From: Farysia itapuensis
Lineage: Eukaryota; Basidiomycota; Ustilaginomycetes; Ustilaginales; Ustilaginaceae
Direction of reading: 5' to 3'
NCBI GenBank assembly: GCA_023212645.1
Contig: JALBYC010000004.1
Span: forward strand, 62,001 to 126,000
DNA length: 64,000 nt
In this document: in pieces, positions 28,801 through 39,971 of the stretch
Position numbering within the stretch: the first letter of the stretch is position 1
How the letters are laid out: every line of letters begins with the position of its first letter
Notes under the pieces: generated by a model
Databases searched by the model: none
Told to the model about the DNA's origin: nothing
What the model saw: only the letters and a program-made list of their open reading frames with translations
Position numbers and translations under genes: made by a program

Positions 28801-30343
28801 CTTGCTCCAGGGTCCAAATAATTGTTTCTTGCGAGGCGGAGCTGATGAGAGTGCTGCCGGAACTAGATCTGGTAAGAGTGTTGATCCGGCTTTCGTGCGG
28901 ATTTGATGCATGTGTACCGCCGATTTTAGACACAAGTGGACTGCAAGGATGAGATGTTGGCTGTATGCCAAGCCCTCGGCCGTCGAAGAAGAGCGCGGGG
29001 TTCACTGCATAGGTGAAGCTTGTTCCGGATGTGGTCTGAAAATGAAATGTCATCATTGCAGTCTCGCTGGAGCATGAAGGCAAGGTAAATATTGGCAAAA
29101 TGCGCAAAGATGATATCTGCGACACAGGAACGGGCAATGAGAGCTGCACCCGTAGTACCGTGAATGTTTGCAACAGTGTGGGCGGCCGGCGGTCGATATT
29201 GGCTACAGCAGTAACACTGATGGTTCCGTCCGGCTCAAGGCATGCAAACATGTCTGGAGTCTCGCTGACCATTTGTTCGAGACGACGAAGTCTGGTTCTC
29301 TTGAGGTCGATCTGCATCTCAAGGTCATGAGGATTGAGAGACGATGCTCTGCCCACACCCAGTTCAATCATCTGCAATTCTCGTTGCAGCACGCTGATGT
29401 TGGTGCGCAAAGCCGAACAGAGGACAAAAGGATCCAGGTAGAATGCCCGAGGGCTGCATGCTGCAGCGATTGCTGGTTCGGATGTGGTACCTTCGATGCT
29501 GCACCATAAGCGTAGCTGGGCAGGCTCGTCGATGACGGGAGCCCATATGCGAGCTACTCCGTCCAGGCTGTAGGACACAAGAACATCGCTTTGGCTGTTG
29601 GCTTCTGGAGGCTGCCTCCAAGTAAGATTAATGACACGATACGGGTGGAAAAGACGTTGCTGTAGCTGAGGTGGCCGGCTTGATCTAGGTTGGTACTGCC
29701 ACAGCATGATGTGGTGACCGCCTTCGGCTACTGCAGCGAAGATGGAAGCATCTGGAGAGAATCGAGCGATACGTATGGGTGCTGGAGTGATTTTGGTCCA
29801 GAACCGTCTCCAGAGGAGAATTTCAGAGCTCTCCAGCCTCCAGATACTGAGAGTGGTAGTGGTACCGACCAAAAGATGACCTTGCACAATGTCGAGAGTT
29901 GTGATAGCGCCGTCGCTGATGGTTAGCGAAGAATGCACCTTCCACCGTTTGGTAGAAGCTAGGGACGACGTGGCGGACCATACTACGATGCGGTGATCCA
30001 CTGCAGCCGCTACGAGCGTTGCTTCTTGGCTTGCAGAGGTTCCAACACAGACACAAGAGATGCTACGATCTGAGTCGTCAGAGCTTGAGAACGCATCCCA
30101 GAATGGCAAAGCCTGCGAAAAAGTTTGGTCATTCGCCAAAATACAGACCTGATCAGAGCTTGCCTGTGCCATGACTGTGTTGCGCGCTTCTTGACCCTTG
30201 CTGTAGGCCAGAGAGTGCAGAGCGGGCCAAGGATCGCAATCATCTTTGTCTGACAAATCAAAGCTAGGATTGGGAGCACCTGTTGAGCCCAGGATGGTCT
30301 GCTGCCTGCGAAGTTCCGGAGCGGAAGCAACTGCGACCGGCAT
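25880..30343 (-). CDS. RAV1: RAVE complex subunit Rav1 (rabconnectin-3/DMXL-like)
   Basis: This intronless 1487-residue protein is the scaffold of the RAVE complex, which reassembles the V-ATPase V1 sector onto Vo after glucose or pH changes. The N-terminal half is a double beta-propeller of WD-like repeats (for example IRIARFSPDASIFAAVAEGG followed by MLWQY, and VLVSYSLDGVARIW). The C-terminal part (about 960-1290) is the Rav1p_C helical region shared with DMXL proteins, with SRFNWQAARATGIFTWI, DPVKCSLLYYALGKR and LLSQRRYEFAASFFMLGDSL as clear landmarks. The last 200 residues are disordered with basic RRRSSLLQRRSS motifs. S. cerevisiae Rav1 is about 1357 residues. It shares a divergent promoter with the UBE2O-type gene. 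Confidence 0.93.
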   Translation of the reverse strand: MPVAVASAPELRRQQTILGSTGAPNPSFDLSDKDDCDPWPALHSLAYSKGQEARNTVMAQASSDQVCILANDQTFSQALPFWDAFSSSDDSDRSISCVCVGTSASQEATLVAAAVDHRIVVWSATSSLASTKRWKVHSSLTISDGAITTLDIVQGHLLVGTTTTLSIWRLESSEILLWRRFWTKITPAPIRIARFSPDASIFAAVAEGGHHIMLWQYQPRSSRPPQLQQRLFHPYRVINLTWRQPPEANSQSDVLVSYSLDGVARIWAPVIDEPAQLRLWCSIEGTTSEPAIAAACSPRAFYLDPFVLCSALRTNISVLQRELQMIELGVGRASSLNPHDLEMQIDLKRTRLRRLEQMVSETPDMFACLEPDGTISVTAVANIDRRPPTLLQTFTVLRVQLSLPVPVSQISSLRILPIFTLPSCSSETAMMTFHFQTTSGTSFTYAVNPALFFDGRGLGIQPTSHPCSPLVSKIGGTHASNPHESRINTLTRSSSGSTLISSASQETIIWTLEQGNVTAPTTLCLSESRPACSLSCISEDASLIATLSSSHGLTILRRSDQATEPLVRWTEAEAFKDIAFGNFGDIQMLFAITEQGHVRAWKIEDAPASLSICELLPSSLPGSHYKVIESDLPTLQRSRGLNLLTCDEGGSIDVWSVEMGSKNQLKWNCAQHLCKSNRDITMLSCSKAGFVAVVSVDVRGEQQLLILDTKTTAFSSGEEYAQDFDNRDGIKAIDWSVSSHSEACLAVAFQHHVLIYCPARRSAAGEIRHGRTPSWTTVARVNLRTCSPSSIRAVAWLADERLAIASASLLFVYGPMVDNLDRLESDQLSKHLAEVIAAVGGPVTQYHPSFLYQSVLWHKMDLAKRIILNLEEAISNCSPQDMEATWRYNDVPLELVLQEGVAGPVSRNGKTSILNKGSIFDATAIEDNAKDPFAADSIEALLEKLTNVKPPHLSDDDVQILPILIRTIGEAERERRSMDETGLRYMLALRLLLNLGEPARSTGFESEVSTLSYRECVWAFHSDNQEPLLGAIGAAFHSRFNWQAARATGIFTWIRNPQTLRAQAEAVARAQYMTGEDRDPVKCSLLYYALGKRKVVQGLWKQAIWHPEQRKMLQFLSKDFDDERWKTAAQKNAFALLSQRRYEFAASFFMLGDSLRDAVNVCVRNLNDLSLAIALARLREGRDDGPVFTELLRTRLLPIAFETGDRWLGTWTFWMLKRRDLAVRIIITPLAELLQDPDVASMLPSGQVCGNDNYDDASLALLFRQLKVKSLQTIKGLADIPERKEFDFVLHTNRVLCRMGCDSIGLSLLRNWQFEPPTVPSSATLYHQVSKHDLDTLSRVDETVVEGEPDYFFSGRRASLQSNGKSTHARRNSSQGGGEPTSPRMPRRRSSLLQRRSSIINDLDIGRLNLANQNSASAQVNDTDAMSRFLTSEPTLQEPVKANADVAKTAPQPPAVEPKKGISVFKAAAADNSQQGAQEFDFGSFAF

Positions 30344-30737
30344 CGTAGGCGGACGCTGCGATCCTCTCGGCGAGGCAGGACGCTGCTCGTTGCAAGGGAC
30401 GTCGTGAGGGCGGTAGAGCTTTTCGGAACTCGGGTTTGAGGGTCGACATGTAGCTCATGTAGAATCTGTGAATTACACGTCTAACATGTGTCACTTTTCA
30501 TTGTGATTTTTCGGATTCTCCGCTAATTCACGTCTTGCCAATTTGCGCGTGATGTACGCGTGGACGTGCGTGAGCTCGGTTCTTCTGCCCGTCTCTAGCC
30601 GGACAAAGGACTTTTAGACTCCCCTTTCATATGTGCTGGTGATCGGATCCCTTTGAAGGGCAGGTTGATTACTCAGGCTGTGCAAAGTTGCCTTAATCTC
30701 CCAACGGCCATCATCAGGAGCCCACGCTAGTCGCCGA
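30344..30737. promoter_or_regulatory. Divergent promoter, RAV1 / UBE2O-like
   Basis: This 394-base spacer contains an ACGCGT site at 30556-30561 and several GTGCG/GCGTG repeats nearby. No other gene is seen. Confidence 0.4.
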
Positions 30738-33700
30738 ATGATCCCAGCGTCGCATTCGCTCACCGCTCTTGGCCTTAGCTCGGATATTAACAGCTATTTG
30801 CGGCAGACAGTCAAGCAACGTCCACTGGGCGCAATGTCAATTCATCAGCCAGAAGCACCTAAGCGATTCTACCTGGGAGATATCGTACGAGGCAAGAAGC
30901 CGACAAAGAACCGACTCATTGGCGTCATTGCTCGCTGCTACCAGGAAGAAATTGGCCTCCCGCCTACCTCACATACTGGCCTCGGGCGAGCACTCAAAGA
31001 AGATGAAGTCGGCGTGCAATGGATTCCTAGTGAGGAACGACAGATCCTTTTAGCTAAAGATCTGCAGCACGTCGATCGCATCTTCCATACTGGTTCACTC
31101 TGCAAGCTGTCGGAACAAGATACCCAACGCGGATTGGTGGTCGAAGTGAAGAAGACTCTCAAGCTCCAGCATCTTTTTACCAAAGAAATCATCGACCACG
31201 CAGTACCGGACCAAGACGTCACCACCGCTAGGACCGCTGTGAAAGGAGACTTTGTCATCGCGAACGATTGGGTGGGACAATTGCAAAGTACTGTAGATTT
31301 TGCAATCTGTTCTGTCGAAGGAACCCCGATTTTGCACAGGGTCGGAGATTTCTCAGCAAGTGTACCATACGGCAAGATCCCGAAGAGACATATGTTTCAC
31401 GTGTTTGCCTCGCCCCGCGGGGCAGATGCTGAGTGCGTCCAGATCCGTCATGAATTTTGTACGGTCAACTGGCTTGCGGTCAATCAGAAGCTCTCTCCCG
31501 AAGAACGAAAGCGACGCCCCAAGCCAAGCCAAACTTTCTGGGACTTGAACAAGCTGACGCTTCTCGACACCTACTCTCAACAAAAGCTCGAGGTTGGCGA
31601 GATTGTTGTCTTTCGTTCGCAGACGCTTCGGAAAAAGCACGGGGGCAGAACATTGGTGTACGGCACTGCAAATGTGCCAGTGGAAGCAATGCAAATTGTG
31701 GGAACAGAGCGCAAAGTCGTTGTCGCGTGGCAGGATGGCACTCGGACTGAAGAAGACGCCAAAGATTTGATACCCAACGCCATGCTCGATGAACACGATG
31801 CTTGGCCCGGAGACTGGATCTGGTACAAGCAAGACGGCCAGCCAAAGGTTCCGCGAATCGTACAAAGCGTCGACACTGTTGAACGAACCGCTGTGGTGCG
31901 CACTCCTTTCGCCTCCGGCGACGAGACGGAAACAGTGCCTCTGCTTGAAATCGACGTTCGTGGATCAACCTTGAGCAGGGCTGCCGTGGGTCGCCTCACT
32001 CCCGTCATGCTTTCTGCAGCAAAGACTGACTTCCAAGGTCCCTTTGTCACGGCTGTTGGTGAGCCGACAACCGACTTGCACCAGCACAATTTGGGCCAGG
32101 CTATTCTTGGCAACGAACAATTTGCGCGTTCTCTGCAAGACACAAGGTATCTCTCGCATACGCCAGCGAAAGAATTCGCGAAACCAGCCGAGAATCTCGA
32201 CTGGCATGGGGTAGTAGTCGACTTGCTCCTCGATGGGACCTGCAAAATTCTACTCGCGAATGGCAATACTATCGTCGAAAGCCTCGACAAGTTATACATT
32301 CTCAGAGATACCCAATCCTACGTGCACGAGCATCACATGCACGATCATGACATTCACGACCATCACTTGCACGATCATCATTTGCACGACCATGACATGC
32401 ACGAGCATCACTGGCACGAGCATCACTTGCACGACCATGACATGCACGATCATCACTGGCACGAGCATCACTTGCACGACCATGACATGCACGATTATCA
32501 CTTGTACGATCATTACGGCGACTCTGAGGATGAATTCGATGCCCTGTACGATGCTGAACTGGTCGAACGCCTGGATGCTTTTCTGTCCAAAGCCTATGAC
32601 ATGCCGCGGGAAGGAGAGACGCTGTCTGAGGACAAAGGTGATTGGGAAGACATGTCGGAAGATGAAGACGAGACGCAGTCACCGCCTCATAGCAAGCTGG
32701 ACGCCAAATCGACTTCGATTAACAAAGACCCGAAAGCTGTCAATTCAGGCGATGCTGACAAGCCCGATGCCCAATCGTCTTTTGGCAAAAGAGATATGAA
32801 AGCCTCAGGCCAAGTCGCATCTGACCAGCCTCTAGCACCACCGATGAGAGCTGAAGCGGCTTTAGAGTCAGGCACTGTGGTGGCAGCGCAGGGCAATGTT
32901 GCTGCCTGGACTCAGTTTGAGGTGCTTGAAAGCGCACCTGTATCTCACGCGTTCTATGCAGATAAAATAGCAGGATCGAGGCTTGGTCCTGCTTTCTTTA
33001 GCCGCCTGAAGAAAGAGTTCAAGGTGCTACAAAGCTCACTTCCAGAGAACATTCTGGTTCGAGCGTACGAGGACCGCAGCGATCTGCTTCGTGTGGTTAT
33101 CTTTGGATCGGAAGGCACACCTTACGAGCACGCCCCGTTCCTGCTGGACTTTCAACTGAGCGAAGATTTCCCCAACGTCCCTCCGGAAGCCTACTTTCAT
33201 TCTTGGACAGGCGATCGCGGCCGTGTTTCGCCCAACTTGTATGAGGACGGCTTTGTCTGCCTTTCTATCTTGGGCACTTGGTCTGGACACGCCGAGGAAA
33301 ACTGGAATCCGACCAAATCATCTCTGCTGCAGGTGTTTGTGTCGATCCAAGCCTTGGTGCTCGTTCGCGAGCCATTCTTCACCGAACCTGGCTTCGAGGA
33401 ACTTAAGGACAAGGCAGACTGCCAGGTCAACTCGCGGCTCTATTCTGAGAAATCCTACATTCTCACGCGTGGCTTTGTGCGCCATGCATTGGAGGTGCCG
33501 ATCGCAGGACTCGAATCCGAGATTGAGACCTATTACCACGAGCGTGGGGGCTTGACGAAGGTCATTGACCGAGCCAAAGCCCTACTCGACGAGCCTTCGT
33601 CGGCTGCCGGCAGTAAGGGCGCTTCAACCGGAGATACGGCCGGTCTGTCAGACAGGCCACTGGACAATCTCACCAAAGGCGGTGCCATCATGTTAAGCAG

Positions 33701-33761
33701 AAGTATCAAGACACTCGAAAATATCCGCAAGGATCAGCCCGGCTCCAAAGCAGACGCCTGA
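30738..33761 (+). CDS. UBE2O-type hybrid E2/E3 ubiquitin-conjugating enzyme with a His-rich pentad array
   Basis: This intronless 1007-residue protein belongs to the UBE2O (E2-230K) family, large E2 enzymes that also act as their own E3. The N-terminal half has SH3-like conserved regions, beginning with YLGDIVRGKKPTKNRLIGVI (about 44-63). The UBC fold (about 755-930) includes NILVRAYEDRSDLLRVVIFG, the conserved segment NLYEDGFVCLSILGTWSG with catalytic Cys841, and LLQVFVSIQALVLVREPFFTE; these match the family closely. Between the two parts lies an array of about 64 residues (530-593) in which half the residues are His, followed by an acidic linker. Human UBE2O quality-controls unassembled ribosomal proteins during erythroid maturation; the fungal role is not established here. 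Confidence 0.9.
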   Translation: MIPASHSLTALGLSSDINSYLRQTVKQRPLGAMSIHQPEAPKRFYLGDIVRGKKPTKNRLIGVIARCYQEEIGLPPTSHTGLGRALKEDEVGVQWIPSEERQILLAKDLQHVDRIFHTGSLCKLSEQDTQRGLVVEVKKTLKLQHLFTKEIIDHAVPDQDVTTARTAVKGDFVIANDWVGQLQSTVDFAICSVEGTPILHRVGDFSASVPYGKIPKRHMFHVFASPRGADAECVQIRHEFCTVNWLAVNQKLSPEERKRRPKPSQTFWDLNKLTLLDTYSQQKLEVGEIVVFRSQTLRKKHGGRTLVYGTANVPVEAMQIVGTERKVVVAWQDGTRTEEDAKDLIPNAMLDEHDAWPGDWIWYKQDGQPKVPRIVQSVDTVERTAVVRTPFASGDETETVPLLEIDVRGSTLSRAAVGRLTPVMLSAAKTDFQGPFVTAVGEPTTDLHQHNLGQAILGNEQFARSLQDTRYLSHTPAKEFAKPAENLDWHGVVVDLLLDGTCKILLANGNTIVESLDKLYILRDTQSYVHEHHMHDHDIHDHHLHDHHLHDHDMHEHHWHEHHLHDHDMHDHHWHEHHLHDHDMHDYHLYDHYGDSEDEFDALYDAELVERLDAFLSKAYDMPREGETLSEDKGDWEDMSEDEDETQSPPHSKLDAKSTSINKDPKAVNSGDADKPDAQSSFGKRDMKASGQVASDQPLAPPMRAEAALESGTVVAAQGNVAAWTQFEVLESAPVSHAFYADKIAGSRLGPAFFSRLKKEFKVLQSSLPENILVRAYEDRSDLLRVVIFGSEGTPYEHAPFLLDFQLSEDFPNVPPEAYFHSWTGDRGRVSPNLYEDGFVCLSILGTWSGHAEENWNPTKSSLLQVFVSIQALVLVREPFFTEPGFEELKDKADCQVNSRLYSEKSYILTRGFVRHALEVPIAGLESEIETYYHERGGLTKVIDRAKALLDEPSSAAGSKGASTGDTAGLSDRPLDNLTKGGAIMLSRSIKTLENIRKDQPGSKADA
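32325..32516 (+). repeat. In-frame 15-bp tandem repeat encoding His-rich pentapeptides
   Basis: About 12 contiguous units of 15 bases encode pentapeptides of the form H-[D/E]-H-[H/D]-[M/L/I/W]. Units such as HEHHW-HEHHL-HDHDM recur, making a 45-base higher-order repeat seen nearly twice (about 32400-32490). The last units are degenerate (HDYHL, YDHY). The reading frame is kept throughout. Confidence 0.9.
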
Positions 33762-35513
<1,752 letters not shown>

Positions 35514-35824
35514 AACAGGGTTTAAAGCACTTGCATTTTCTCCTCTTGCCGACTCTTTCACCGTCACATACACATCACTTGTCCTGTTGTTCTTCCCTCT
35601 CTCTCTCCCGCTCTCTCCTCTCTGGCTGTGGGATGCTATTATCTTCACCATGATCTGTGCGGTTGCGCGTGTACAGTGTGAGCCTGTGTAGGTAAAGATT
35701 GGCTCTCGCCGTCTCGAAAAGCCAAAATCTAATTTAGAGCACCGCTTGGGCCATACAGGCAGGTGCTGCTTCACCTACCACCTCCACGAAAGCAAAGCTC
35801 AAGCCCGCTGGTACACGAGCAGCC
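35514..35824. other. Intergenic region between RAC1 and the UPF0303 gene
   Basis: This 311-base stretch is the RAC1 3' UTR (T/C-rich) followed by the leader of the next gene on the same strand. I see no other feature. Confidence 0.5.
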
Positions 35825-36334
35825 ATGACGGATGGAGCTGCCACACTGGAAAGGCAAATTGAAGCCATTCAGGGGCAAGAGGCTCATTTGAACTTTCCTT
35901 ATCTCAACAACACCGTGGCTTTCGAGGTCGGATGTGCTATCCGCGAACGATTCAGCAAAGTCCACGACCCTGTTACCAGTGGAATCGTCATCTCCATTGC
36001 CCTGTTCTCAGGCCACATTCTCTTCCAATCAGCAGTGGGGGATGAGAAAAAACTCGGTCCCGATAACTGGGATTGGGTTCGTCGGAAGAGCAACACGGTG
36101 AAACGGTTCGGACATTCTTCCTTCTTGGTTGGTCGGCAAAGACTACAAAAGGGCAAGGATCTGGACGGACTGGGCCCCGATTATGCAGCTCATGGAGGAG
36201 GCTTCCCCATCTACATTTCAGACTGTCCCGCCGGTCCAATCGGCGTCATCGTAGTCTCGGGATTGTCACAGGAAGACGATCACAGTCTCATCACTGACAC
36301 TTTAAAGGAATACTTGCTGAGAGTCTCTAAATAG
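35825..36334 (+). CDS. UPF0303 family protein (Ybr137w-like, DUF336 fold)
   Basis: This 169-residue intronless protein belongs to the UPF0303/YBR137W family, related to the HbpS/GlcG (DUF336) fold. Typical landmarks are the N-terminal helix ending in FPYLNNTVAFEVGCAIRE, GIVISIALFSGHILFQSA, the conserved W-x-RRKSNTVKRFGHSSF segment, and the late GGGFPIYI plus GPIGVIVVSGLSQEDDH. Family members form oligomers; the biochemical role is not settled, and heme or small-molecule binding has been suggested for relatives. Length is normal (about 160-180). No targeting signal is seen. Confidence 0.85.
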   Translation: MTDGAATLERQIEAIQGQEAHLNFPYLNNTVAFEVGCAIRERFSKVHDPVTSGIVISIALFSGHILFQSAVGDEKKLGPDNWDWVRRKSNTVKRFGHSSFLVGRQRLQKGKDLDGLGPDYAAHGGGFPIYISDCPAGPIGVIVVSGLSQEDDHSLITDTLKEYLLRVSK

Positions 36335-36800
36335 CAAAAGCACGACGGATGTCAGTCGAGTCTTCGCTGTGTGCGTGACGTCTCGTTGTACTCATCGAGA
36401 AGCGCGTGTTTGTGCCAAGCAATAGACGAAAGCTCTCTGTTTACGATTCTGTGATGAGATTTCATTTTGCGTGAAAAAAGTGCTGATTGTACAGAATGGA
36501 TCTTGCTTGGTGTGTAGAGGGGGTAAGTCAAGACAAGAGTTGTAGGATGTGCGATTCGCGCTGCCGAAGCAAAGACACGTATTTTGGATAGAGAGTCAAC
36601 AGGGACACGAGAGAGAAAGATGATGCCAGGAATATGCGATGGGACCAGCAACAAAAGAGCACCGACAAGTCCAAGGGATGGTTCCGAGAGCCATAGCTGG
36701 GTGGAGTTCCGACCCAGCGATGGTCTCAGAACATCAAGACTGATGGTGACATTGTCTTTTGTAGAATGGCTGGTGACTGTAGAGCCATAGGGCCAGCACA
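36335..36800. other. Convergent 3' region, UPF0303 gene / RPS28
   Basis: These 466 bases lie between two converging stops. A 149-codon open frame on the minus strand begins with an ATG overlapping the RPS28 stop (TTAATG); it has no recognisable domain and lies entirely in what should be the RPS28 3' UTR, so I do not call it a gene. Confidence 0.45.
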
Positions 36801-37554
36801 TTAACGGAGTCGTCGGGCTTCTCGCTCAGACTCGAGCAAGGCGAGGATGTCGTCAACCTTGACGGGGCCCTTGACATTTCGGATGATCGATCGGCGGGTC
36901 TCGTCCATGAATTCGACGCGGACCTGGATGATACCACCTCGAGAGCCGGTTCGTCCGAGGACTTTAGTAACCTGTTTACAGCAAGAAAATCTAGTCAGTT
37001 ACCTTGTTTAAGGTCAATAGCGAGGTTTCGCCAAAGACGTTGCTATCGGGTCATAATATCAAGAGTGCAGCTTTCTCCATCACCTGTTCATATCCTACAA
37101 CAGAGCCAGACACGAGCACGTCGTACGCCCTTGTGACTGGTTCTTGCTGGAAATATGCCCTGGGCTAAAGCAAGATTCATAGCTTGACTGTTGCTGACTG
37201 TAGCCTTGCCAAGTCTGCAATGACGCGAAGATGTGTCGTATGCTGATTGTCGGGTCAAACATGTTGCTGAACTTCATCATGGCTATCGAAACTGCTTTGT
37301 TGACCCATACTTCTCCCTCCCATCCACCTGCACTCCTGATACATGACCGATAGCAAACGTGACGGAACAGCCGAAAGCGCAAGGATGCTTACACGAGCGA
37401 GCTTGACTGTTGCGAGGAAACATAAAGCGCAAGTAATGGGTCAGCAACCTGTTCCACGTCTTAACGCTGGCATCTGGTCCAAGATAGACACTGCGCAGCA
37501 ATGTGTATGAGCATAATGATGCGTATACGTACCAGGGACCTTGGTGGACTCCAT
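36801..37554 (-). CDS. RPS28: Ribosomal protein eS28, three exons with a 14-nt microexon
   Basis: Reading leftward, exon 1 is 37554-37533 (22 nt), exon 2 is 37406-37393 (14 nt) and exon 3 is 36971-36801 (171 nt); together they encode 68 residues, the normal eS28 length. Exon 1 gives MESTKVP, the microexon supplies VKLAR, and exon 3 continues [13 protein letters not shown] and ends with [10 protein letters not shown], the invariant eS28 C-terminus. Donors are GTACGT and GTAAGC; acceptors are CAACAG and AAACAG. The 421-nt second intron is the longest in the window, the first is 126 nt. eS28 is a core protein of the small cytosolic ribosomal subunit near the mRNA exit channel. The gene is easily missed because its coding segments are so short. 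Confidence 0.93.
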
Positions 37555-37958
37555 ATTGACGTTATTGAGCGATGTGCTTGACGGTGAACGAGATAGAGGA
37601 GTGCTAACGTCTGCGAAAGTGGTGACCTTCGAGATTCCGCTTGGCTCACGCAGCTCTCGCCCGCCAAAATTGACAATCGGTTCCGCAAATGCACACACTA
37701 CTACAATGAGCTCGGCCGAGCTTTTCGGATCACATGCTGAAATCAGAAGATATGCTCTAACATCGTCAAGACAGTTTCGAGTGATCTGACATCACAACTC
37801 TACCCACCTTAATCGATCGAGAGGGAGATCAGGGCCCCGATGAACCAGCTCCATACACGGCGCACCGGGCGTATAGACGCAATCACAGATCACGTCTACC
37901 TTTGCTTCCTATCAGAACGGACATGATTGCGAGTCTAATAATGAAGAACAGCCAGAAT
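37555..37958. other. Intergenic region, RPS28 promoter and CTP synthase 3' end
   Basis: Both flanking genes run leftward. This 404-base stretch must contain the RPS28 promoter and the CTP synthase terminator. I see no other feature and no clear TATA box. Confidence 0.4.
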
Positions 37959-39971
37959 CTATGGATCGGCACCATTTGCCTTGTGTGCGGCGGAGATACG
38001 GGCCGCGACCCCAATCGAGTTGTTGGACCTTGATGTTCTGCGGACGCTCGAGTGTCGGGTGGGCGTAGCCGTGCCCGGAGGTGTGGAAGCTGGTTTGCCA
38101 TCAATCTCCCCCTCTTCCTTGCGACGCATCATCTCGGACTCCGACACCATGTGGCTCTTGGGATGCGGAGGCACATAGTTCTTCTGCACGGCAATCTGCT
38201 CCTCCAGTAATCCTGCTGCCGCCGCCAAGAAGCCGACAAATGGCGGCGAGGGGTTGAGTGGACGTGAGCAGAACTCGGGATGCGCCTGCATGCCGACAAA
38301 GTATGGGTGGTTCTTGAGCTCAGCAATCTGCATTCGTTCGCCCTTTTCGTCGCGTCCGACGAAGCGCAGCTCGTCGACAGCGGTGTCTGTGGCTTTAGGT
38401 TGGCCAGATGTGGATGTGCGTGGCTTGCCAGCTGTCTTGGCTGACACTGAGCTCGTCGCCGCTGACTCGATACGGTCCACGTAATCTGGGTTGATCTCGT
38501 AACGGTGGCGGTGTCGCTCCCAGACTACAGGCTGGTTCCCGTACAATTTGCGGATCTTGCTCCACTCTTCTGTGCCCTGCTGGAAGATTGACGGTCGGAG
38601 ACCGAGTCGCATTGTCCCTCCAAGGTGCGTCTTGCTGATTTCTGGCATGTAGATGACGACAGGGTCCTTGCACTCCGGATCCAGCTCTGCTGAGCCTGCA
38701 GCCTCAATGCCGAGCACGTTGCGGGCGTATTCGATGACGGCAACCTGGAATCCAAGACAAATGCCCAGGTACGGTACCTTCTGTTCTCTCGCCCATCGAG
38801 CAGCACAAATCATACCTTCCGTTCCGCGGGTGCCGAATCCTCCTGGCACAAGGATTCCTTTGGCCGAGCAAAGTGCCTGCCACGCCTGATGATACTTGAC
38901 TGGATTTTCGTTCTGCGTTTGCGGTTCCAAATCGCTCGACTCGACCCATTTGAGCTCGAGCTTGCGGTGACATCGGAGTGCAGAGTGTTCGAGCGACTTG
39001 ACGACCGACGTGTACGAATCGTGCAGAGATGTGTATTTGCCGACAAGCACGATTTCAACTGTGTCGATGGTGCGATCGTGACCCACGGTCAGCTCTCTCC
39101 AGCGACGTCGAAACTCGAGACCGTGTGTCTTCATCTCAGCTGAGATGCCGCCCTGCACGTCGAGACCGAGTCGCTTCTCGAAGAAGCGGACCATGCCTTG
39201 CTGCTCGAGGAGCAACGGGACGTGGTACGTGGACGAAACGTCGTGAACTCCCATGACCTGCTCCGGGCCTACGTGACAGAACATTGACAGCTTTTCGATC
39301 ACGGAGCGCTCCAGCGGCTGAATGCATCGTGCTGCAATCATATCGGGCGCGAGTCCGAGACCTCGTAGATCGCGAATGGCCGCCTGTGTGGGTTTGGTCT
39401 TTTGCTCGCCTCCGATCACGGGTACCAGACTGACATGAATGATGGCGAAATTCTCGTGGCCAACACGGAACTGGAACTGCCGCATGGCCTCGACGAAAGG
39501 AGCGGACTCAATGTCACCAACCGTGCCGCCGAGCTCGATGATGCAGACTTCCGGAGGCTCACCGGTGCCGTCAACAGGTCGCTGAGCAATCTCCTCGATC
39601 CAGTCCTGAATAGCGTTGGTCAGGTGTGGTACGATCTGCACCGTCTTGCCGAGATAGTCGCCCTTTCGCTCCCTCTCAATCACTTGGCGGTAAATCTTGC
39701 CTGTGGTGATGTTGTTGTCCCGACCTAGAGTCACGTCAAGGTATCGTTCGTAGTTTCCCAGGTCCAAATCGGCCTCACCACCGTCGTCGAGTACATACAC
39801 TTCTCCGTGCTCTGTGGGCGACATTGTGCCCGCGTCAATGTTCATGTACGGATCGACCTTGATAGACGTAACCCGCAGCCCGAGAGTCTTGAGCAAGAGA
39901 CCGGTGGAAGAGGCAATTACGCCCTTTCCAATGCCAGAAATGACACCTCCACTGACTACGATGTACTTCAT
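37959..39971 (-). CDS. URA7: CTP synthase (glutamine-hydrolysing)
   Basis: This intronless 670-residue enzyme makes CTP from UTP, ATP and glutamine, the last step of pyrimidine nucleotide synthesis. The synthase domain (about 1-280) has the P-loop-like [31 protein letters not shown] and [10 protein letters not shown]. The class I glutamine amidotransferase domain (about 305-600) has [10 protein letters not shown] and the nucleophile Cys405 in GICLGFQ; the His/Glu pair is in [11 protein letters not shown]. An extra loop of about 50 Ser/Thr/Ala residues (near 505-545) and a disordered Ser/Thr/Arg tail of about 55 residues make it longer than yeast Ura7 (579). Such tails carry regulatory phosphorylation sites in other eukaryotes. 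Confidence 0.96.
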   Translation of the reverse strand: MKYIVVSGGVISGIGKGVIASSTGLLLKTLGLRVTSIKVDPYMNIDAGTMSPTEHGEVYVLDDGGEADLDLGNYERYLDVTLGRDNNITTGKIYRQVIERERKGDYLGKTVQIVPHLTNAIQDWIEEIAQRPVDGTGEPPEVCIIELGGTVGDIESAPFVEAMRQFQFRVGHENFAIIHVSLVPVIGGEQKTKPTQAAIRDLRGLGLAPDMIAARCIQPLERSVIEKLSMFCHVGPEQVMGVHDVSSTYHVPLLLEQQGMVRFFEKRLGLDVQGGISAEMKTHGLEFRRRWRELTVGHDRTIDTVEIVLVGKYTSLHDSYTSVVKSLEHSALRCHRKLELKWVESSDLEPQTQNENPVKYHQAWQALCSAKGILVPGGFGTRGTEGMICAARWAREQKVPYLGICLGFQVAVIEYARNVLGIEAAGSAELDPECKDPVVIYMPEISKTHLGGTMRLGLRPSIFQQGTEEWSKIRKLYGNQPVVWERHRHRYEINPDYVDRIESAATSSVSAKTAGKPRTSTSGQPKATDTAVDELRFVGRDEKGERMQIAELKNHPYFVGMQAHPEFCSRPLNPSPPFVGFLAAAAGLLEEQIAVQKNYVPPHPKSHMVSESEMMRRKEEGEIDGKPASTPPGTATPTRHSSVRRTSRSNNSIGVAARISAAHKANGADP

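Noticed and set aside
32292..32513. Minus-strand frame of Val/Met-rich repeats opposite the His array
   Set aside because: It is the reverse reading of the tandem repeat and is not an independent gene.
36352..36801. 149-codon frame whose ATG overlaps the RPS28 stop
   Set aside because: It would lie in the RPS28 3' UTR, has no recognisable domain and no independent promoter.
37274..37280. Box C-like ATGATGA in the RPS28 intron as a C/D snoRNA
   Set aside because: No CTGA box D at a suitable distance and no terminal stem.
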